Part shown: in pieces, positions 23,806 through 41,553 of the stretch
Position numbering within the stretch: position 1 is the first letter of the stretch
Layout of the letters: each line of letters opens with the position of its first letter
Assembly (NCBI GenBank): GCA_949318235.1
Contig: OX439131.1
Span: 5,291,964 to 5,355,963 of the forward strand
DNA from: Ecdyonurus torrentis
Taxonomy: Eukaryota; Arthropoda; Insecta; Ephemeroptera; Heptageniidae
Direction of reading: 5' to 3'
Length of the DNA: 64,000 bases
Made by a program: the position numbers and the translations under genes
The notes under the pieces: model-generated
Databases searched by the model: none
What the model was told of the DNA's origin: nothing
What the model saw: the letters and a program-made list of their open reading frames with translations, nothing else

Positions 23806-26800
23806 TATTAGATAGCTTTTGGCACTAAACTCCAAGAGAAATGCAGGAGTGTCATCAGTCCTTCCAGACTTCAAAAATAAAACATTGCAACTTTTTGATG
23901 CACATTTAAAAAATAACATCAATGAAAAATAGTATCCTATAATTTTTATTGATTTATGTGAGCATGCTTTAATAATTTACTGTAGTGTATTCACACACCA
24001 TTTAATTATATATTTTTAAAGTTTTCATTTGTTTTAAATGTACTCAAATATACATTCGATAAAACATTACTGCTTCATACATATATATTTTGGAAACATA
24101 TTTTTGTATTTATTTTAAAATAATAATGAAAAAAAAAAAACATTCTAACATTGTAGTTTATCATTTTTTTTCTTTTCTTATTGCAGAATTACCTAAAACA
24201 CGCAAATATACATATTTTGTTTTTTTTTTAGCTTATTCTTCATATTAATTTACTTGTTTCAAAAATACTTCAGTTCAGTTTCAGTACAATATTTTTATTG
24301 ATCATATAATACCAAAAATATTTATAAAGAAATACATCATAATTTATAGTAGTTTATAATAATTTATTATAATAGTAATATATTCTTATAATATTTAATA
24401 AAATTTAATCACTGTACCAAATCACTGTATCAAGATGTTATTATTTGATCGTGATGTTAACTGTTCAAAGACTTCAAACAGTTGCGTATATTGCAGGGAA
24501 TGTAAGATTTGACTAAAACACATACAGATAGCAGCACTGTGAGGAAAATTGCAAAAATTTAAACGTGTCTCGTGAATTTAGCGCAGTGAACTATGTAACG
24601 GTAAAATTACATTTTATTTAAATTTGTTTTTTATCTAGAGTTTAAATAATTGTTTTATTTTTTTTAGTGATAATATTTTTATAGCCTAAGTTTTTTAAAA
24701 TAGAGGGAAAAAAATGTAATAAAGATAACGCACTACTCTTGGGTTCTGTTTTACATAATTTTTAGAACTTTTTTTTTTTTTTTGCTGAACTTTTTTTTAC
24801 CCCCAAAAGAAACTGCTCTTTTGCGGAGTAATTATGTTCTTATGAAAAGACCCTTTTTTATAACAAAATATAACATAATTTTTAAACAAAGAAAAGAATT
24901 TTCTAAATACTATAATATATGCTTGCATAACGAATTTAATAAATTTTACAAAAATGAAACAGAGAATTCTTTACCAAGCATAATTTTAAAAAAATATTTT
25001 ACAGAGTGAGTCCACATAAGGTTACTTTGACCAGCATGCTTCAAGGACTTCTATTTTATATAATTTTTATAGTAAAAGGAAAGCATTATCGTATAAGTAC
25101 AGTTCATAATACTTTATAATACTGTGTATTAAAAATGTGCTTAAAAAATACCAGAAATAAACGCAGCTATCCTTTCTTTTTGAAACATATTTTGCCTCAT
25201 CTTTATATGCGTTAGTATTCTATAATCCTATATGTATCATGAATTAGTGTATTTTTTTTTATCATTTATTGCGGTAAATAATAACAGATTTTTTTTTTCG
25301 ATTATTTTAACTGGCGTTTTTATATTACCTAAACAAGTTGCAGTTTCCTCTGTTTCTTTTTAAAATAATGAACTATATATATTAAAAATAATCTACAAAA
25401 TGTAAGCTTTCTGACTTATATTGTTTCTTAATTTTATATACGGCGCTTTAAATTATAATGTAAAATGACCGAGTGTGGCACTGCGGCACCGCGCACGGTT
25501 GCATAATTATGTATCAACAATTATAAAACATAACTTTCTGAGACTGTACTTAATTTACCCGCATTTACAAACATTCCACAGCATTTTTAAGACACAGCCA
25601 ATTATTTATTATTAATTAAAAATGTACTGCAGAATAACTCATTTAAAATTTGTATATAATATAAAATATAATAATAAAGCACGCATGCACGTACTATACA
25701 CCATGCACTGTCGAATCAAACTTTGAGCTCTGCGGTAAATTGATAAACTGGACAGCATCGATATATTACAAGAAACTGACTCATCTTAATATCGTATACA
25801 TACTTATGTCATACAGTTCAAAGTCTAAAATGAGTAACAAAAAAACGTACTTATATTTTGTGTTTCTCATTTTTATTAAAATTTCTGTCATTCAATAACA
25901 GCTCAGTTTGACTCTACGCTGTAAAGTGAGTGGAGTGGACATAGTGCTTAGTAACGTGTGTTTTCTTTTTATTATATTTTGCTAATTTGTGGCTTATTTT
26001 AATAAGTATAACTGCTAGCTTTTATTAGTAATGATCAGATTTTATTTGATTTTATTAACAATCAAATACAGTAAAATATTTAAACTTTTGCGTTTAATTG
26101 AATAATAAATTGTTATTCTCGTAAGTACCAAAATTTTTCTCTATTATTTTTTAAAATGTTATTAATATTATGCATATGGCTTTATAAATTTAAATATATA
26201 GTCAAATTTTTTTTAAGTCATTTTTTTGCTTATTTGTGAAGCGTACAAACTCGACCACTCGCGGTGTTTGTCGTCATACCATTCACGCTCCATTCCTTAT
26301 TATTTTTATTTAAAAAATTAGCGAAAAAAAATGGACTTATTTTAAACGAAAACTAAAAAATAGCCCTCAGTTTTTGAATGTTTTATATTAGATCGAAACG
26401 AATGCCGATCACCAATGCAATCGCGTACGGGCAAAAATAAAAACGCAATATTTATATGCATGGAAACAATATATTACACGTTATGATTTATTCGGTATTG
26501 ATGTCATTATGGCAAAAATGATGATAAATGAGAATACCATTAATAATTATGTTATTTGATATAATATTTTTACCATATCATATAACATATTTATTATGCA
26601 GTATAGCATAATTATTACGTATTCATTTGTGTCCGTGTGCTGAGCTTAATTTTCAGCAACGTTTATATATATTACAACATACATAATATATGCTATACAT
26701 TATACAATACATTTATACATAAAAGTTAAAATTTAATATGCGCATGGAAGGGTTAAACGCTTTGACCTAGCTATTAACGTACATAGTACATACGTATATT

Positions 26801-27649
26801 TGGCTTCTTTGCTCTCTCTTAATTTCCCGATCCCGATACCTATATGCAGTTAATTTCCCTAATAATTGACGTATTATCAGTTTCCGTGCTTGGTTTTAAA
26901 GATAACAGGAAGGTTTCCTGCAAAGGTAGTGGTCTGCATTGCACGTGCTTACATTTTAACGGTTAAGAAATTAATGAAAAAAGCCATTGCCTTTATTTTT
27001 AAACTTTATATATAATGTGTATTAGTTTACAACATAAAAATATTTTTATGTTGACATAATTCTGTGTTTAAAATCATAGGATATTGATGCACCGTATGAG
27101 CATTCAATTGTAAAAAATTGTGACAAAAATGTAAAATGTCTCACAATCAGAACTTTATCTGTTAATGCACTGTAAATTAGAGGTATTCAACTATACATTA
27201 AATAATCATCGTTATTAGGAGAGAAAAAACAACAACATAACAAGATAATGCATTTTCTTGAAATGGAGAGGCTTAATTTTGACACCAGTCTAGCCCTCTG
27301 AGTAACAAAATAGAGTTGGACGTAGAATTGCAATATAAACCACCAAAGAACTATGATCGCGGCGCCATAAGTGTATATTCACGGCGCTCTGAACCCAACA
27401 TAAAAGAAAAGAGGAGATATTAAAAATAAATTACAAGTGAGAAAAATTTTACGAATAATAATAAACCAAACACATCACAAATACAGAGTAAAAATTAAAA
27501 TACATAAATAATAATAAACATTATTATACTTTAAATATTATATGCAAAATATTTAAAAGTGTAAAAAAGAAATAAATAAAGCTAAAAAATACTATGCATC
27601 AGCAGGTTAAAGGGTTGGACTGTAAAAAAAAAACAAAAAAAAAAAAAAA
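23806..27649. other. intergenic, AT-rich, no gene seen
   Basis: Very AT-rich with short poly(A/T) runs. A few short GC-richer patches (25480, 26245-26290, 27350-27395) carry no convincing frame. This is the left part of the tail-to-tail interval between MCM9 and the DIP-like gene. Confidence 0.55.
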
Positions 27650-27777
27650 TCATAGCTTGGGATTGCGTTTTGATAGACCATTTTCGGGTGTTAACTGTGC
27701 CAAAAAGCGGCTGGGACCAGTCAGGGATTCCTGGGCCAGCCTAATTTCCTCTTCTTTCAGTTCTAGCAGATTAAATT
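27650..27777 (-). CDS. orphan 3'-terminal coding exon candidate
   Basis: After a possible acceptor (AATCTGACAG) the - strand reads FNLLELKEEEIRLAQESL, continues through LTGPSRFLAQLTPENG and ends at a TGA at 27652-27650. The frame stays open upstream only to a TAA at about 27807-27805. Composition is visibly more GC-rich and codon-like than the flanks, with a charged amphipathic helix, and the stop is followed by T-rich sequence. No family is recognised. If entered with a leftover G it would start Glu-Phe, the same phase as the last DIP-like exon. Alternatives are the last exon of an unseen gene or a transposon-derived coding remnant. Confidence 0.25.
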
Positions 27778-30574
<2,797 letters not shown>

Positions 30575-30581
30575 CTCAAGC

Positions 30582-30765
30582 TTTTTCATTCATTCATTCA
30601 TTCATTCATTCATTCATTCATTCATTCATTCATTCATTCATTCATTCATTCATTCATTCATTCATTCATTCATTCATTCATTCATTCATTCATTCATTTA
30701 TTCATTCATTCATTCATTCATTCATTCATTCATTCATTCATTCATTCATTCATTCATTCATTCAT
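30582..30765. repeat. (TTCA)n tetranucleotide array
   Basis: About 46 tandem units with a single TTTA variant near 30698. The frame encodes His-Ser-Phe-Ile by chance and is not a gene. Confidence 0.96.
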
Positions 30766-31383
30766 CAATATCTAAATTTAGAAATCTAAATGAAAGATAC
30801 AAAAAGGAGTGGGGTAGATATTTAGTGGTACGCGTTCATATAAAAAATCATTTTTTTTTTTTTAAATAAAACGTTCATGTTTGTTGCTTGCTTACATAAC
30901 ACGCACAAAAATATGATTTTACTCAACATGTTTATATAGAATAAGTTTGAAAATATAATCGAATGTAAATATTTACAACATAAATGATTTACTTTTTTTA
31001 TACTCAAAGAGAAAATCTTTTTGACTTTTTGACATAAAACTCTCAAGAGACCTAAAGATTTTGTTTCCCTATATAAAAAGAAGGTGAAATGAAAGTTTTA
31101 GTTTAGTACACAAAACAAGGCTGACTGCAGTATAAATTTTATATAGTCCAAGTCAATAATGTATAACTGGTCGTCATGAATGCATATAGCTAGCTCATGG
31201 TACTTCATTTGTCTTCTACAAGTAACATTTTTTTTCTTTGAAATTTTGAAGCCCTATAGAAAATATTAGAAATAAATAATAAAACAATCATTTTCTGTTT
31301 TTTTCTGTTTTTTTTTTTTTTTTTTTTTTTTATAACTACTCAGTGTTCACAATTTGCAAACAAATACAGTTATTTGATTTTCG

Positions 31384-31385
<2 letters not shown>

Positions 31386-31425
<40 letters not shown>
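31386..31425. repeat. (AAT)n trinucleotide array
   Basis: About 40 bp of ATA/AAT units. Confidence 0.9.
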
Positions 31426-31427
<2 letters not shown>

Positions 31428-31944
31428 TTTTATTGAGCAAAATATCACAATACAAACATTGCACATTGTCAAAGAGGTTGCTCAACAGGAGATCAAAAAA
31501 GGCAAAGCCAAATTTACAATAATTTACAATAATTGTAAATTACAATTTACAAAACCAAATAATTTGACTTAAATTTTATTTGTAGTAAAATGCAATCAAA
31601 AGCTTACTAACAATCTTAAGTAAGCATTAAAACTAAATTTAAAATTTTTGTTTTTGTTCCTAAATTTAATTGCGATTAATATAAAAAAAATACGTGTACA
31701 TAAGAAGCAAAAAAGTGCATAAGTATCCACATAGAATATGCAATTTTGTAAATAAACTAATTCTCTCACACATCTAAAGAATAAGGTAGAAAATCAGATA
31801 TGATTTTTTTTTATTTCTTGAAAACCCCTCTATCTAAGATTTCTTCGGCTTAATTATGTATGGTTTTGATGTTACATATTATATTAAAATTCCTTTATTT
31901 TTATGGCAATGTATACAAGAAATAAGCTCAATACTACACAAGTA

Positions 31945-32258
31945 GATAAACCCTACAACGTGTGATTTATAGAAATTAATGAGATGAGGTGTATTAATGA
32001 ACCGTTCCGAGATACCTCTAACTTGGCGTGGGTCACTATCACCACTGCAAGGACTGGCCAGATACATGAATAGACCTGTCAAGCCTAAAGACTTCTTATA
32101 TACCGTTTTACCATTGACACATTGACATACGCACGGGTATCAACATGTGGAGAACACGTGCATACCATGACCTCTGAAAAAGCCACATGTACCCACAGAG
32201 AAACGAACTCGTGATTTCTTGCACTTCAAATAAGTACGCATATTACTGCGCCATAGGA
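31945..32258 (-). mobile_element. tRNA-derived SINE-like element
   Basis: On the - strand the head reads TGGCGCAGTAATATGCG (A-box-like), followed about 35 nt later by GAGTTCGTTTC (B-box-like), as in a Pol III tRNA promoter. A unique body follows down to about 31945. A second fragment of the body lies at 39961-40032, which supports a dispersed family. The tail is not clearly defined. Confidence 0.5.
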
Positions 32259-33151
32259 TCAGTTTTGTGAAAAAAAAAGTAAGCCAATTAAATTATAATA
32301 GAGGTTTTGCAAGTGCACTAGTATATTGATTTTTTTTTTTATGAAAGTTTGTGTGAATAGTAAGTATATTTACATGTGATTTCATTCAATTTTTTTTTAA
32401 TACATCATACTCTTCTAAACTCAAACATCATATTTTTTATATGGCATTTAACAAAGTTGTTCGTAAGTGCAGTCAGTGCAGATTGCAAGTAAACAACTTG
32501 CAAATTAATTTCTAACTTTATCGTAATGTTCATCATTAATGATTGAACTAATAAAATTTTTAGTTTTCATCTCACATACAAACTTTTTATAAAATTATGA
32601 AGTAAACTTAAGTAGTTCTCAAACAGTGTGTATTTTCTTATACATACAAAAAAAACACTAAAAACTAAAACTTTATTGATGTAAAATCACGTACAATTAA
32701 GAAAATATTTATGTAGAGAACTTGAGAAAAGTAGAAGAAAAAAATATGCCTTTGACGTTACTGAAATAATATACAAAGAATATAATATGTATATATATAT
32801 ATACATACGTATATTATAAATATATATAAAAGAAAACATATATAGAAGCACCTTTTCATGTCATTGTGGATGTTCGTACATTTTATCAGAGACAAGACTT
32901 AAATGGATTCTGTCCACTCGTACAAGATTGATGGAGCTCATATTCGTGCAAGCTAAAGAGAATTCCGAATAAACCATATACATTCATATATAATATAAGG
33001 ATGAAAGAAGCTCTTTTCTAACTCACACCTTATAATATTGTGCCTTAAACTTACTTTAATATAATATACCAGCATATATAAAATAATATTTCATATGCTT
33101 GAAAGATTTAGAATATTACTTTAGGTTAGAATAAGCAAATGTTATATACAT

Positions 33152-33259
<108 letters not shown>

Positions 33260-35477
33260 TATGTGTTATAATTAATTACTTTATACAGAGAAATTAATAA
33301 TACTACCAAAAATTTTAATATATATAGAATTTAATATCTGTATAGTAGAGGGTATTAAAATATTTTTGGTACTTATTAAAATTAATAAAATGCTGACCTT
33401 TCTAAAAAATATATATATATTTAATTTTCTACCTCTATGTGTGCTTGTGACATTAAAAATAATTTGACTTGTTACTTTTTTTTTCATTTTCATGCAGTGT
33501 TTTAAAAGGAATTCTACATCATACTTATTTTACACAGTGAAAAAATAAAACTAATTACTAAGCCGTTTTAATAAGATCTATCGGAGACAATTAAGAAACA
33601 CATTTAATACATGACATTACTGTTTTAACGATAACTTAACTGTAATTTGACTTAACAAATTAATGAATTATGATATAGTGTATTTTAAATATATTAACGA
33701 GTTATAGGTGCTTCTTTTTCCCATAAGAAAGCATGTTAAATCAAGACAGGAATGTAAAGTTATCTCCTTACACTTTGTTAGTATTGTTGAGCTTTGAGCT
33801 TTGAGTTTTTTTTTTTTTTTTTTTACTAAATTACCTTTTTTATAATTTTCTATTTGCAAAGTGACACACTAATTTTGCATGGATTTTTTTATGGTGCAAA
33901 TTACAGTCTTTATGATCAATTTTTTTTACCCCATTCATATGGAAATTTTAATTAACGTAATGTTCAAGATAAAGACATGACATTTCTATTTAAACATAAA
34001 ATATAATATAGGTTTAAATTGAAAATATTACTCAAGTATTTAATTATATTCTCTATTTTTTCAATATAAAATTAAATTTAACTGTTTTGTGTGTGTAGTT
34101 TGCATATAAATGCAATTTCCGCAATCAATTTTGATATTAAAAAAATTATAAAACTCACATTTATCAAGAATTTACAGATAACATGCAATAATTGTACGTA
34201 ATTTTTTATTTATGTGCTGGCTTGATCCTTTTCAATGATTTTAATCCAATTTTTTATATAAAAATGTAATTTAAATTTACATTTTTTTTGTAACGAACGC
34301 AATATATTACCATAAATTGTTAGAATCATCTACTAATACTTACCATAGCATGTTATTTTATTTAAAATAATAATCAATATATTATTTTTGTCCATATGTT
34401 ATGTAACATTAATTTTTTGCAAACAATTTTTAATATATGTATAATATTTAAAATACTCAAACAAATTATTTTATTTAATAAAATATTTGAATGCACATCA
34501 TCAAATTTTATCAGAAAATAAATTTATTTTATAAAATTATAATTAAATTTATTTTACAACCACAGCCATAACAATTTCTCTCTCCTGCTACTTTATAGGG
34601 AGAGAGAGAGAGAGAGAGAATTTAATTTGTCATCGAATTAGATGCAATGAATATGGAAACATTTTGAAATATGATTAGCGATTCTAATTGGAAAACAAAT
34701 GAATCGTTCTCTCAAATTAGCGTATATTCTCTCATTAGCTTATTGAAATGTGTAATATTTTTGCTTTTGTAATCAACACTTCAATATTTCAGTTCAATTC
34801 AACTTTTTTTTTTTGTATGACAGAAAATTAGTTTAGCATTTAAAAAGGATATTCAAGAATAATAAGATTATATTTAGGGGTGTTTATTTAAGTTAATAAT
34901 ATTTTTCATTTTTTTATTTTTACTTTTTATTATTATTATTTTTGTATTATGCATTACTCTTTTAACATGGATTCATATATATTATTATACAGTATAATAT
35001 TCAAAATATTAACTTTTTGAAAATTTCGCTAAACATTTTTTTTTAAAGTCAATGTTGCTATTTAATAGTAAATATTAATAAATTGAAATTTAAGTAAACA
35101 GATTTAGAAAATAGTTTACCTTTCTAAAAGTTTGACTATTAATAAAGTTCAAGTATACCTTTATTTATATAATAGTATATTTATGAGATTTTCTAAGTAA
35201 TATACATTTCTTATTGAAATAAATATAGTTTTGATGATGTAGTCCGTTTTAGGTACGGTTAATGAGTGCTACGTGCTGCCTTACATTATACAAGATAGGG
35301 CAGGGAGTAAGAGGGAGGAAGGGAGAAATGGTTAAAGGAAAAGGAGTCACAAGGGGGGGAGGGGGAAAAGATAGGAAAAACATGAAGGTTTATATAGAGA
35401 GGGTTAGGGGTTGAAATATCAGGAACCAACGTTTTAGTTTCTACACACCGATATTATTAATACTATAATACCCGAGG

Positions 35478-35479
<2 letters not shown>

Positions 35480-35509
<30 letters not shown>

Positions 35510-35682
35510 TCCACGCCGGTCAAGGTGGGATCAAAGCTGACATCAGTCCTTTGATGTGGCCGCTACCTCCTTCTCTCTCTCTTTCTCTCATAGCCAAAAT
35601 ACTACTACACCATGATATTATATACGTATGTATAGCAAACTGGATGTATAAAAGCTTCCTCTCTCTCTCTCTCTCTCTCTCT
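35480..35682. repeat. paired (GA)n and (TC)n tracts
   Basis: (GA)n at 35480-35507 and (TC)n at 35570-35590 and 35660-35682, in inverted relation on one strand and separated by unique sequence. They could pair as a hairpin or act as GAGA-type sites. Confidence 0.85.
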
Positions 35683-37600
35683 ATACACATATAGTTTATA
35701 TATAGATATTTTATATTAATATTACACATACATATATATGAATATATTTGTATCATCTATATTATACCTACACACACACTCACACATATTATAAACATTA
35801 TATAAAGGAAGAACATCTTTATAAAATGAAATTATTTCAAAATATATTTTGACACTTTTATTAAAATACATTTGATAGATTAATTTGATAAGTATATACT
35901 ATAATAATATTTCTTTTCACTTTATTATTTAAAAAAAATCTTGGGGGTCAACTGCAATAAAGAAAAGTGTGGTTATTTTCCTGTAGCATTAACATGGAAA
36001 AGGGGAAAATCACTTATGTTTTGTAAAACTGATTAAGAAGTTAACGTATATTTTATAAATATAATAGGAAAAATTATAAATAAAGTGATTGTATCTATTT
36101 TTACCCAATACCAGTAAGAAATACGTAAGATTTCATTCATTATAACAAAATTATAATAGAACTTTATAGGTACAAGAAAATAAATGTGGTTCTAATAAAA
36201 AATAAAGCAAAATATTTTTATTGTTACTACTTTACTGCATGTATTGACTCGTTTCAATTGGTATATATATCATGGTAATGGTTATTATTTAAGTCAAATA
36301 AGTTATTACCTCTAAGCAATTTTCAATGTCTTGCATAAATATGCGCTATTTTTTTTCGTGGTTATTGTATTGTCTCTGTCTTCTTGTTGTAAAATTATTG
36401 GCTTATATGGCCAAGGCTAATTTTATGTGGCTGAAATTGCCTTGTATGCGCCCTAATAAAGATTATTATAATTTCATGAAATGACACATACGTTTGACAT
36501 AGACTAAAGGATACACTTAAAAAAAGTTTGCCTACCTATCGTTTGGCTCTATAACTTGCCCAGTAAATTATGTAAGGATGTTTAAGAGTCGTATCATATA
36601 TTTGGAGAACTAGAATCAGACGGAAAGTGGTTGAGGTATAAAAAAAAGGAACTGCCCTGATATTCAACTGAAATAACAAAATAGAACCTCAGAAAACCTA
36701 CATCCATGGCACACAATAAGAGATTTTCAATTCAAAACAAATTAATTATGAAACAAAAATAAGATAATGTATTAATATCTCCTGAAAATTAAAAATATCA
36801 TAGATAGAAAGAAAATTAGTAAATTACAGAAACATCTCAACTATCTGATTGTAAATAATTATCTAAAGTCTCGCATTCATTACTATTTAAAATAATTACC
36901 TTACTTTCCAGATAATATTATCTCAAATTATATAATATATCAAATAATGTATATTTTTCTGTAAAATAATATTCAAAAGCTAAAAACAATGACTGAAATT
37001 TGTGATTGTGAATTTGAATAAAACTCTCACTTAAACCATACTGTACTGTACTGTACTGTAGTTATTTTATGTTATCCAATAAACTATAAATAAATAACTT
37101 TTTTTACTTATTTTATAAACATAATTAAAACCTATATTACAATGCATAAACTTAAATTTTAATAAATAAACTGCAAAACAAAAAGTGAACAAATTAATTA
37201 AATTTTAACTATAAATTTGCTTGTCTAATATTTTCCTGCTAAACTTTGTTTTAATATTTTCTTTCTTTTATTTTTTGTGTCATTTCATTAAGTTTGCAAC
37301 GAAGTCAAATTAAAAAGTTTTAGAATAAATGAGTTTACGTGTTATATAGGGATATTAAGAGACTGCGATTTATTGCGGGGCAGTGTGGAGAGGTGAGGTA
37401 TAACACACGTTTTGAGTAAACAAAGTAGCTGCACGTCCCGCGGATATCACAAAGTCGGAGCAGGTTTCAATTCCTGCCTCTCCCTCCCCTCGGGTGTATT
37501 GGCAAAAAAAAAAAATAAAAAAAAAAAGCAAGCAAGCAAGCAAGGAAAGCAGAAAGGAAATTAACGATAATAAATATTTATTTTTATTTCGGGTATCTAC

Positions 37601-37632
<32 letters not shown>

Positions 37633-39960
37633 GTGTACACTTAAAAAAAATTCTTTGCCATTTAAAACCAACATTGATGGTACCTTGATAGTTTCACTTT
37701 GACAGAAATGTTGATTTTAATTTTCTTTAAAATTTAAGTGCATTTTTAAACGAAAGATTTTTTTTTTTTAATTTGTTAAGAAGAGTTTACAATTAATTTA
37801 CATTCAAAAGTACGTCCTTTATATACCTTGTTTTGCTTGTATAAATAAAAATTGTCCACGAAAAGGGCATACCTTTTTTAAAAAGCTCAAGTTGTGCAAA
37901 AAATTATTAAATGAACATTTAAAAAATGAATCAATAAAAAAAAATAACTATTTAAATTGGAAAGTAAATTGCTTAAAAGAATATTTTAAATTCTTTCTTT
38001 CTTTTTTTCTTCATGGATAATGCAAAAACAGTTTGATAATTTTAAAGTGTAAAAATCTTAATTTAATAATAAGATATATCTCATACTCATAGTCTACATT
38101 TTTTTATTTTAATTAATAAGAAGGTTTGCTTGTGTTTTAGCGCGCGTGAACCCTATAGCTCCACTACAGCCCGCTAGTCTTTATGCGTGCTTGAAATTGT
38201 AATATACGACCTTCATAAAGTGGCCCGACACTTTCAATTATGTACTAAAATTAATGGCAACTTTACCCAAACAACTTGCTTGTTATCCCGTTCCTTTTTT
38301 TTTTTTCTGGAAAAAAAAATGAGAATTGTGCAAAAAAGTAGAAGGGAAGAATAAGAGTGAAAAAGAAGAAATATTATTCAGTAGAAAAAATGCTTGTTTT
38401 TCTAAAACAAAATGTTAAAATAAAATTGATTTATATCAAACTATATTGCACAAAAAGCAATCAAATTCATCTAAAAGGGGAACAATTATATTTATGGCAT
38501 ATACCATATTTTTACACATTTTTCTTCCACGTCTCCTTCAAAAATAGCAAAAAGAGCAAATTAGATATTTCTAGTGTTTTGATAACTAAATTTTTTTTAA
38601 AGTCATGAAGATACATTTGAATTTTAAATACAGAAATTATTAAAATTAGAATTCTCCATGAAAATATTTTAACATTACACATATACAAAAAAAAAATCAT
38701 GTACATGAATACACTGAAGGTTACTTTATTTTGAGAGTCAATTTACATTTTTAACAAGCTTGGAATCTTTGAGTAATTCCCTGGGGTCAAGTAAGTGGAC
38801 AAAGTGGAGGTTTTTGTCGTGTGACAAAAGGTGCAAGGGAGCAGGGAGAGCTAGAGCTTGGCATGCTCACACAATGGCAACACTCGGCTGACTTGCTCGC
38901 TCGCCAAACACGTGATCTCAACCGCGACCCCAGTCTGCCTTGCCTGGCCTTGCTTTGCTTTGCTTGCCTCTCTACTCAATGGCTATTTTTTACTAAAGGT
39001 AGATTTACACAAAGACACGTCTTTCTCTGTTGCTCTATTTTATGCTTTTATCTCTCTTAACAACCAACTGTTACGAACACAATTTTACGTATCTTTTAAG
39101 AGACTATTATTTTTTTCCTTTCTATTTTAGGAAAAAAAAAACTCTTTTTGTTGCTTTAAATTAAAAGTGAGTTTTTTTCCCCTCTCTAATGTTAATTAGA
39201 GAAAAAAACGGTTGTAAACAATAACTCTTGTTTGTATTATTTGTTGTAGTATTTTATGGTTCTGAAGGTACTTACTTGTTAGCTTATACGGTAAATATCA
39301 TAAAAGAAGCATGTAATGTAATTTTTAATGTATGTATAGAATACGTGTCGTACTAATTTTTTTTACTAAAAATCTATATAATTTCAGAATGTTCTAACAT
39401 TGTAAAATTTGTATCTGTATATATATTATAAATATCTGTTTTTTGTGTGTGTGCTAAATTTTTATTCAAAGGAAAACAGTTTGTTATTGTCAGTTTGTGT
39501 CACATTCATTAAAACCAAAAGTTTTGTGAAAGTCCAATTGAATATTAAATAACCACAAATCTACTTGCTTAAGAATAATTAAAATAAATGAATAACGCAC
39601 TTAAGGATATTTTCAGGATGAAATTTTTTTTATATTTTATGTACGTACAAACATAAATTATGTTATACATAATTATAATCATATTTGTATCATATGAAGA
39701 TACAAAGGTAATGATAGCACACCTATACTTCCAATAAAAAGTTCATTAAGTAAGAAAAGTATGAGTTTAAATTTTCAAAGGTTTAAAGTAAAATAAGATG
39801 TATGGTCCCCCAAATATCTTTGATTGATTTTATTTCTTAAAATATTATTGTAAAAATTCAGAATTTTCTGCTTATATGACTATTGTTGATGGTAACTTAT
39901 CACATAAAAGCTATCTAATATTTAATTTCATTCATTTAAAAAAGTCTGTACTAAAAATCA

Positions 39961-40032
39961 GGTTAAACACAACATAGTGTGATTTAATTGAATAGGATGA
40001 GATGAGGTGGACTGGTGAACCGTCCTGAGATA
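39961..40032 (-). repeat. fragment of the SINE-like family
   Basis: GTGTGATTTA, GATGAGATGAGGTG, TGAACCGTCCTGAGATA match 31960-32015 in order and orientation. Only the body, without the tRNA-like head. Confidence 0.6.
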
Positions 40033-41415
40033 TAACTATGATTTTATAATAGGGAACTTATATTTCAACTGTATTTTGTGTCACATAAGGTACATGCTTG
40101 GATCATTTATTTATCAAGTGTTATCTCCAGTGCAATCAAATGAATAATACAAATCACCATTCAACAAACTATATTTATATTTTCCTGACACAACTGAAGT
40201 AATGTGATCAAATTACAACTTTGTCATATAAAACGTATTGTTAATGTTTATTATTAAAAACTTACACTTTGTTAATACTCTCTCATTTGAGATATACATC
40301 AATACTTACAGTTAGTACTGTCTATTACTCTACATTGTATTCGTCATTATACTACGTCATTAAAATTTCATATTATTATAATCATAATTATTGAAAGGGA
40401 CATTTTTAGAAGTTTTTTTTTTTTTTTTTTTTTTTTAATATGCTTTTTATCAGGCCACACTTTTTTATTTACTTATATGGTATTCTTATTTCTAATTGAA
40501 TATTTTTCATTCTTTTTCCGGTTCAATTTAATGGATTTCTTAAAATTAATATCAAAATTTTGTATTGAGTTTCAAAGAATTTATTGTTTATATAAATATT
40601 TACCAACATTTTTTTTGAAAACGTATTCTAACCTCCTCCCAAATAATGTATTCAATTGAAAATATTAAATTTCATACTTACCTTTGTTTATACTTACGTA
40701 AAAGTATACATAACTCTGGTTTACTTTGTATATTGACGAGCCTCTGGTTTGAAGTGATCTTATGGAGATAAAGTTACATGTGAAGTAGACACTGAGTCGG
40801 TTTGCTTAAGAACTTTATACTGTAGATATCTCTCAAGTCAATAAGAACACAGTTTCTCACCTCAAGTCATAAAAAGCTTTCTTTGTCACTCTATATAGCT
40901 TCACAGGGAAACCAGTTTATTACATTATGATTATAATGTACACTTAATTGTGATAATATATTTTACCATTCAAAAATTCGAGCTAAATTTTCAATGTTAT
41001 TATTATTAGAAAAATATACATTGAATTTAAATGCTAAAATATATTTTTATCACAATCATGTGTACTCATTGTTTCAAATTGTATTGGTTTCCTATAAAAA
41101 AAATATCATATTTAATTCTTATACAAACGGAGTAATATTTTTAATGTGCAATAAATATAATGCAATTGTCCTTAAAAACCGTTAAGCATGCAATTAAATT
41201 TATTTCATTGAAAATTATGTTTTGTATGAATAGGTCATTAAAGTATAAATGTTGTCAGGAATTTTATAAAAATATTTGCGAACAAAATAATTTAAAATTG
41301 ATATTCTTAATAATTTCCAGTTTAGACGGAGCAATAAATTTAATTGAATTACAATCTTCATTAAAAAGTTTACTTTTCTCGCCAAAAAAAAAAAGAGTAC
41401 ACAATTGAACTATAT

Positions 41416-41528
41416 AAATGCTGTTCGTAAACACTGTTCTCTGCACCAAAAATGACGATCGCCTATGGTTATTCAAATGGAATGCGCATTTTTTGATGCA
41501 AGAGAACAGGGTTTACGAACAGCATTTA
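41416..41528. mobile_element. MITE family 8, copy b
   Basis: AAATGCTGTTCGTAAACACT at the left and GGGTTTACGAACAGCATTT at the right, core orientation opposite to copy a. 113 bp, well conserved, no ORF. Confidence 0.88.
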
Positions 41529-41553
41529 TTGCTCTGTGTGAACACGTAATCAT

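Noticed and set aside
37387..37483. tRNA-like layout: GGAGAGG ... CCTCTCC with GCAGG-loop-CCTGC
   Set aside because: The T-loop would be 8 nt, the T-stem and acceptor share a base, and no D or anticodon arm is visible. At best a decayed tRNA or SINE head.
38821..39130. GC-richer patch with open frames
   Set aside because: Frame content is dominated by repeated Cys/Leu/Ala from TTGCTTTGC-type repeats; no splice or domain signal.
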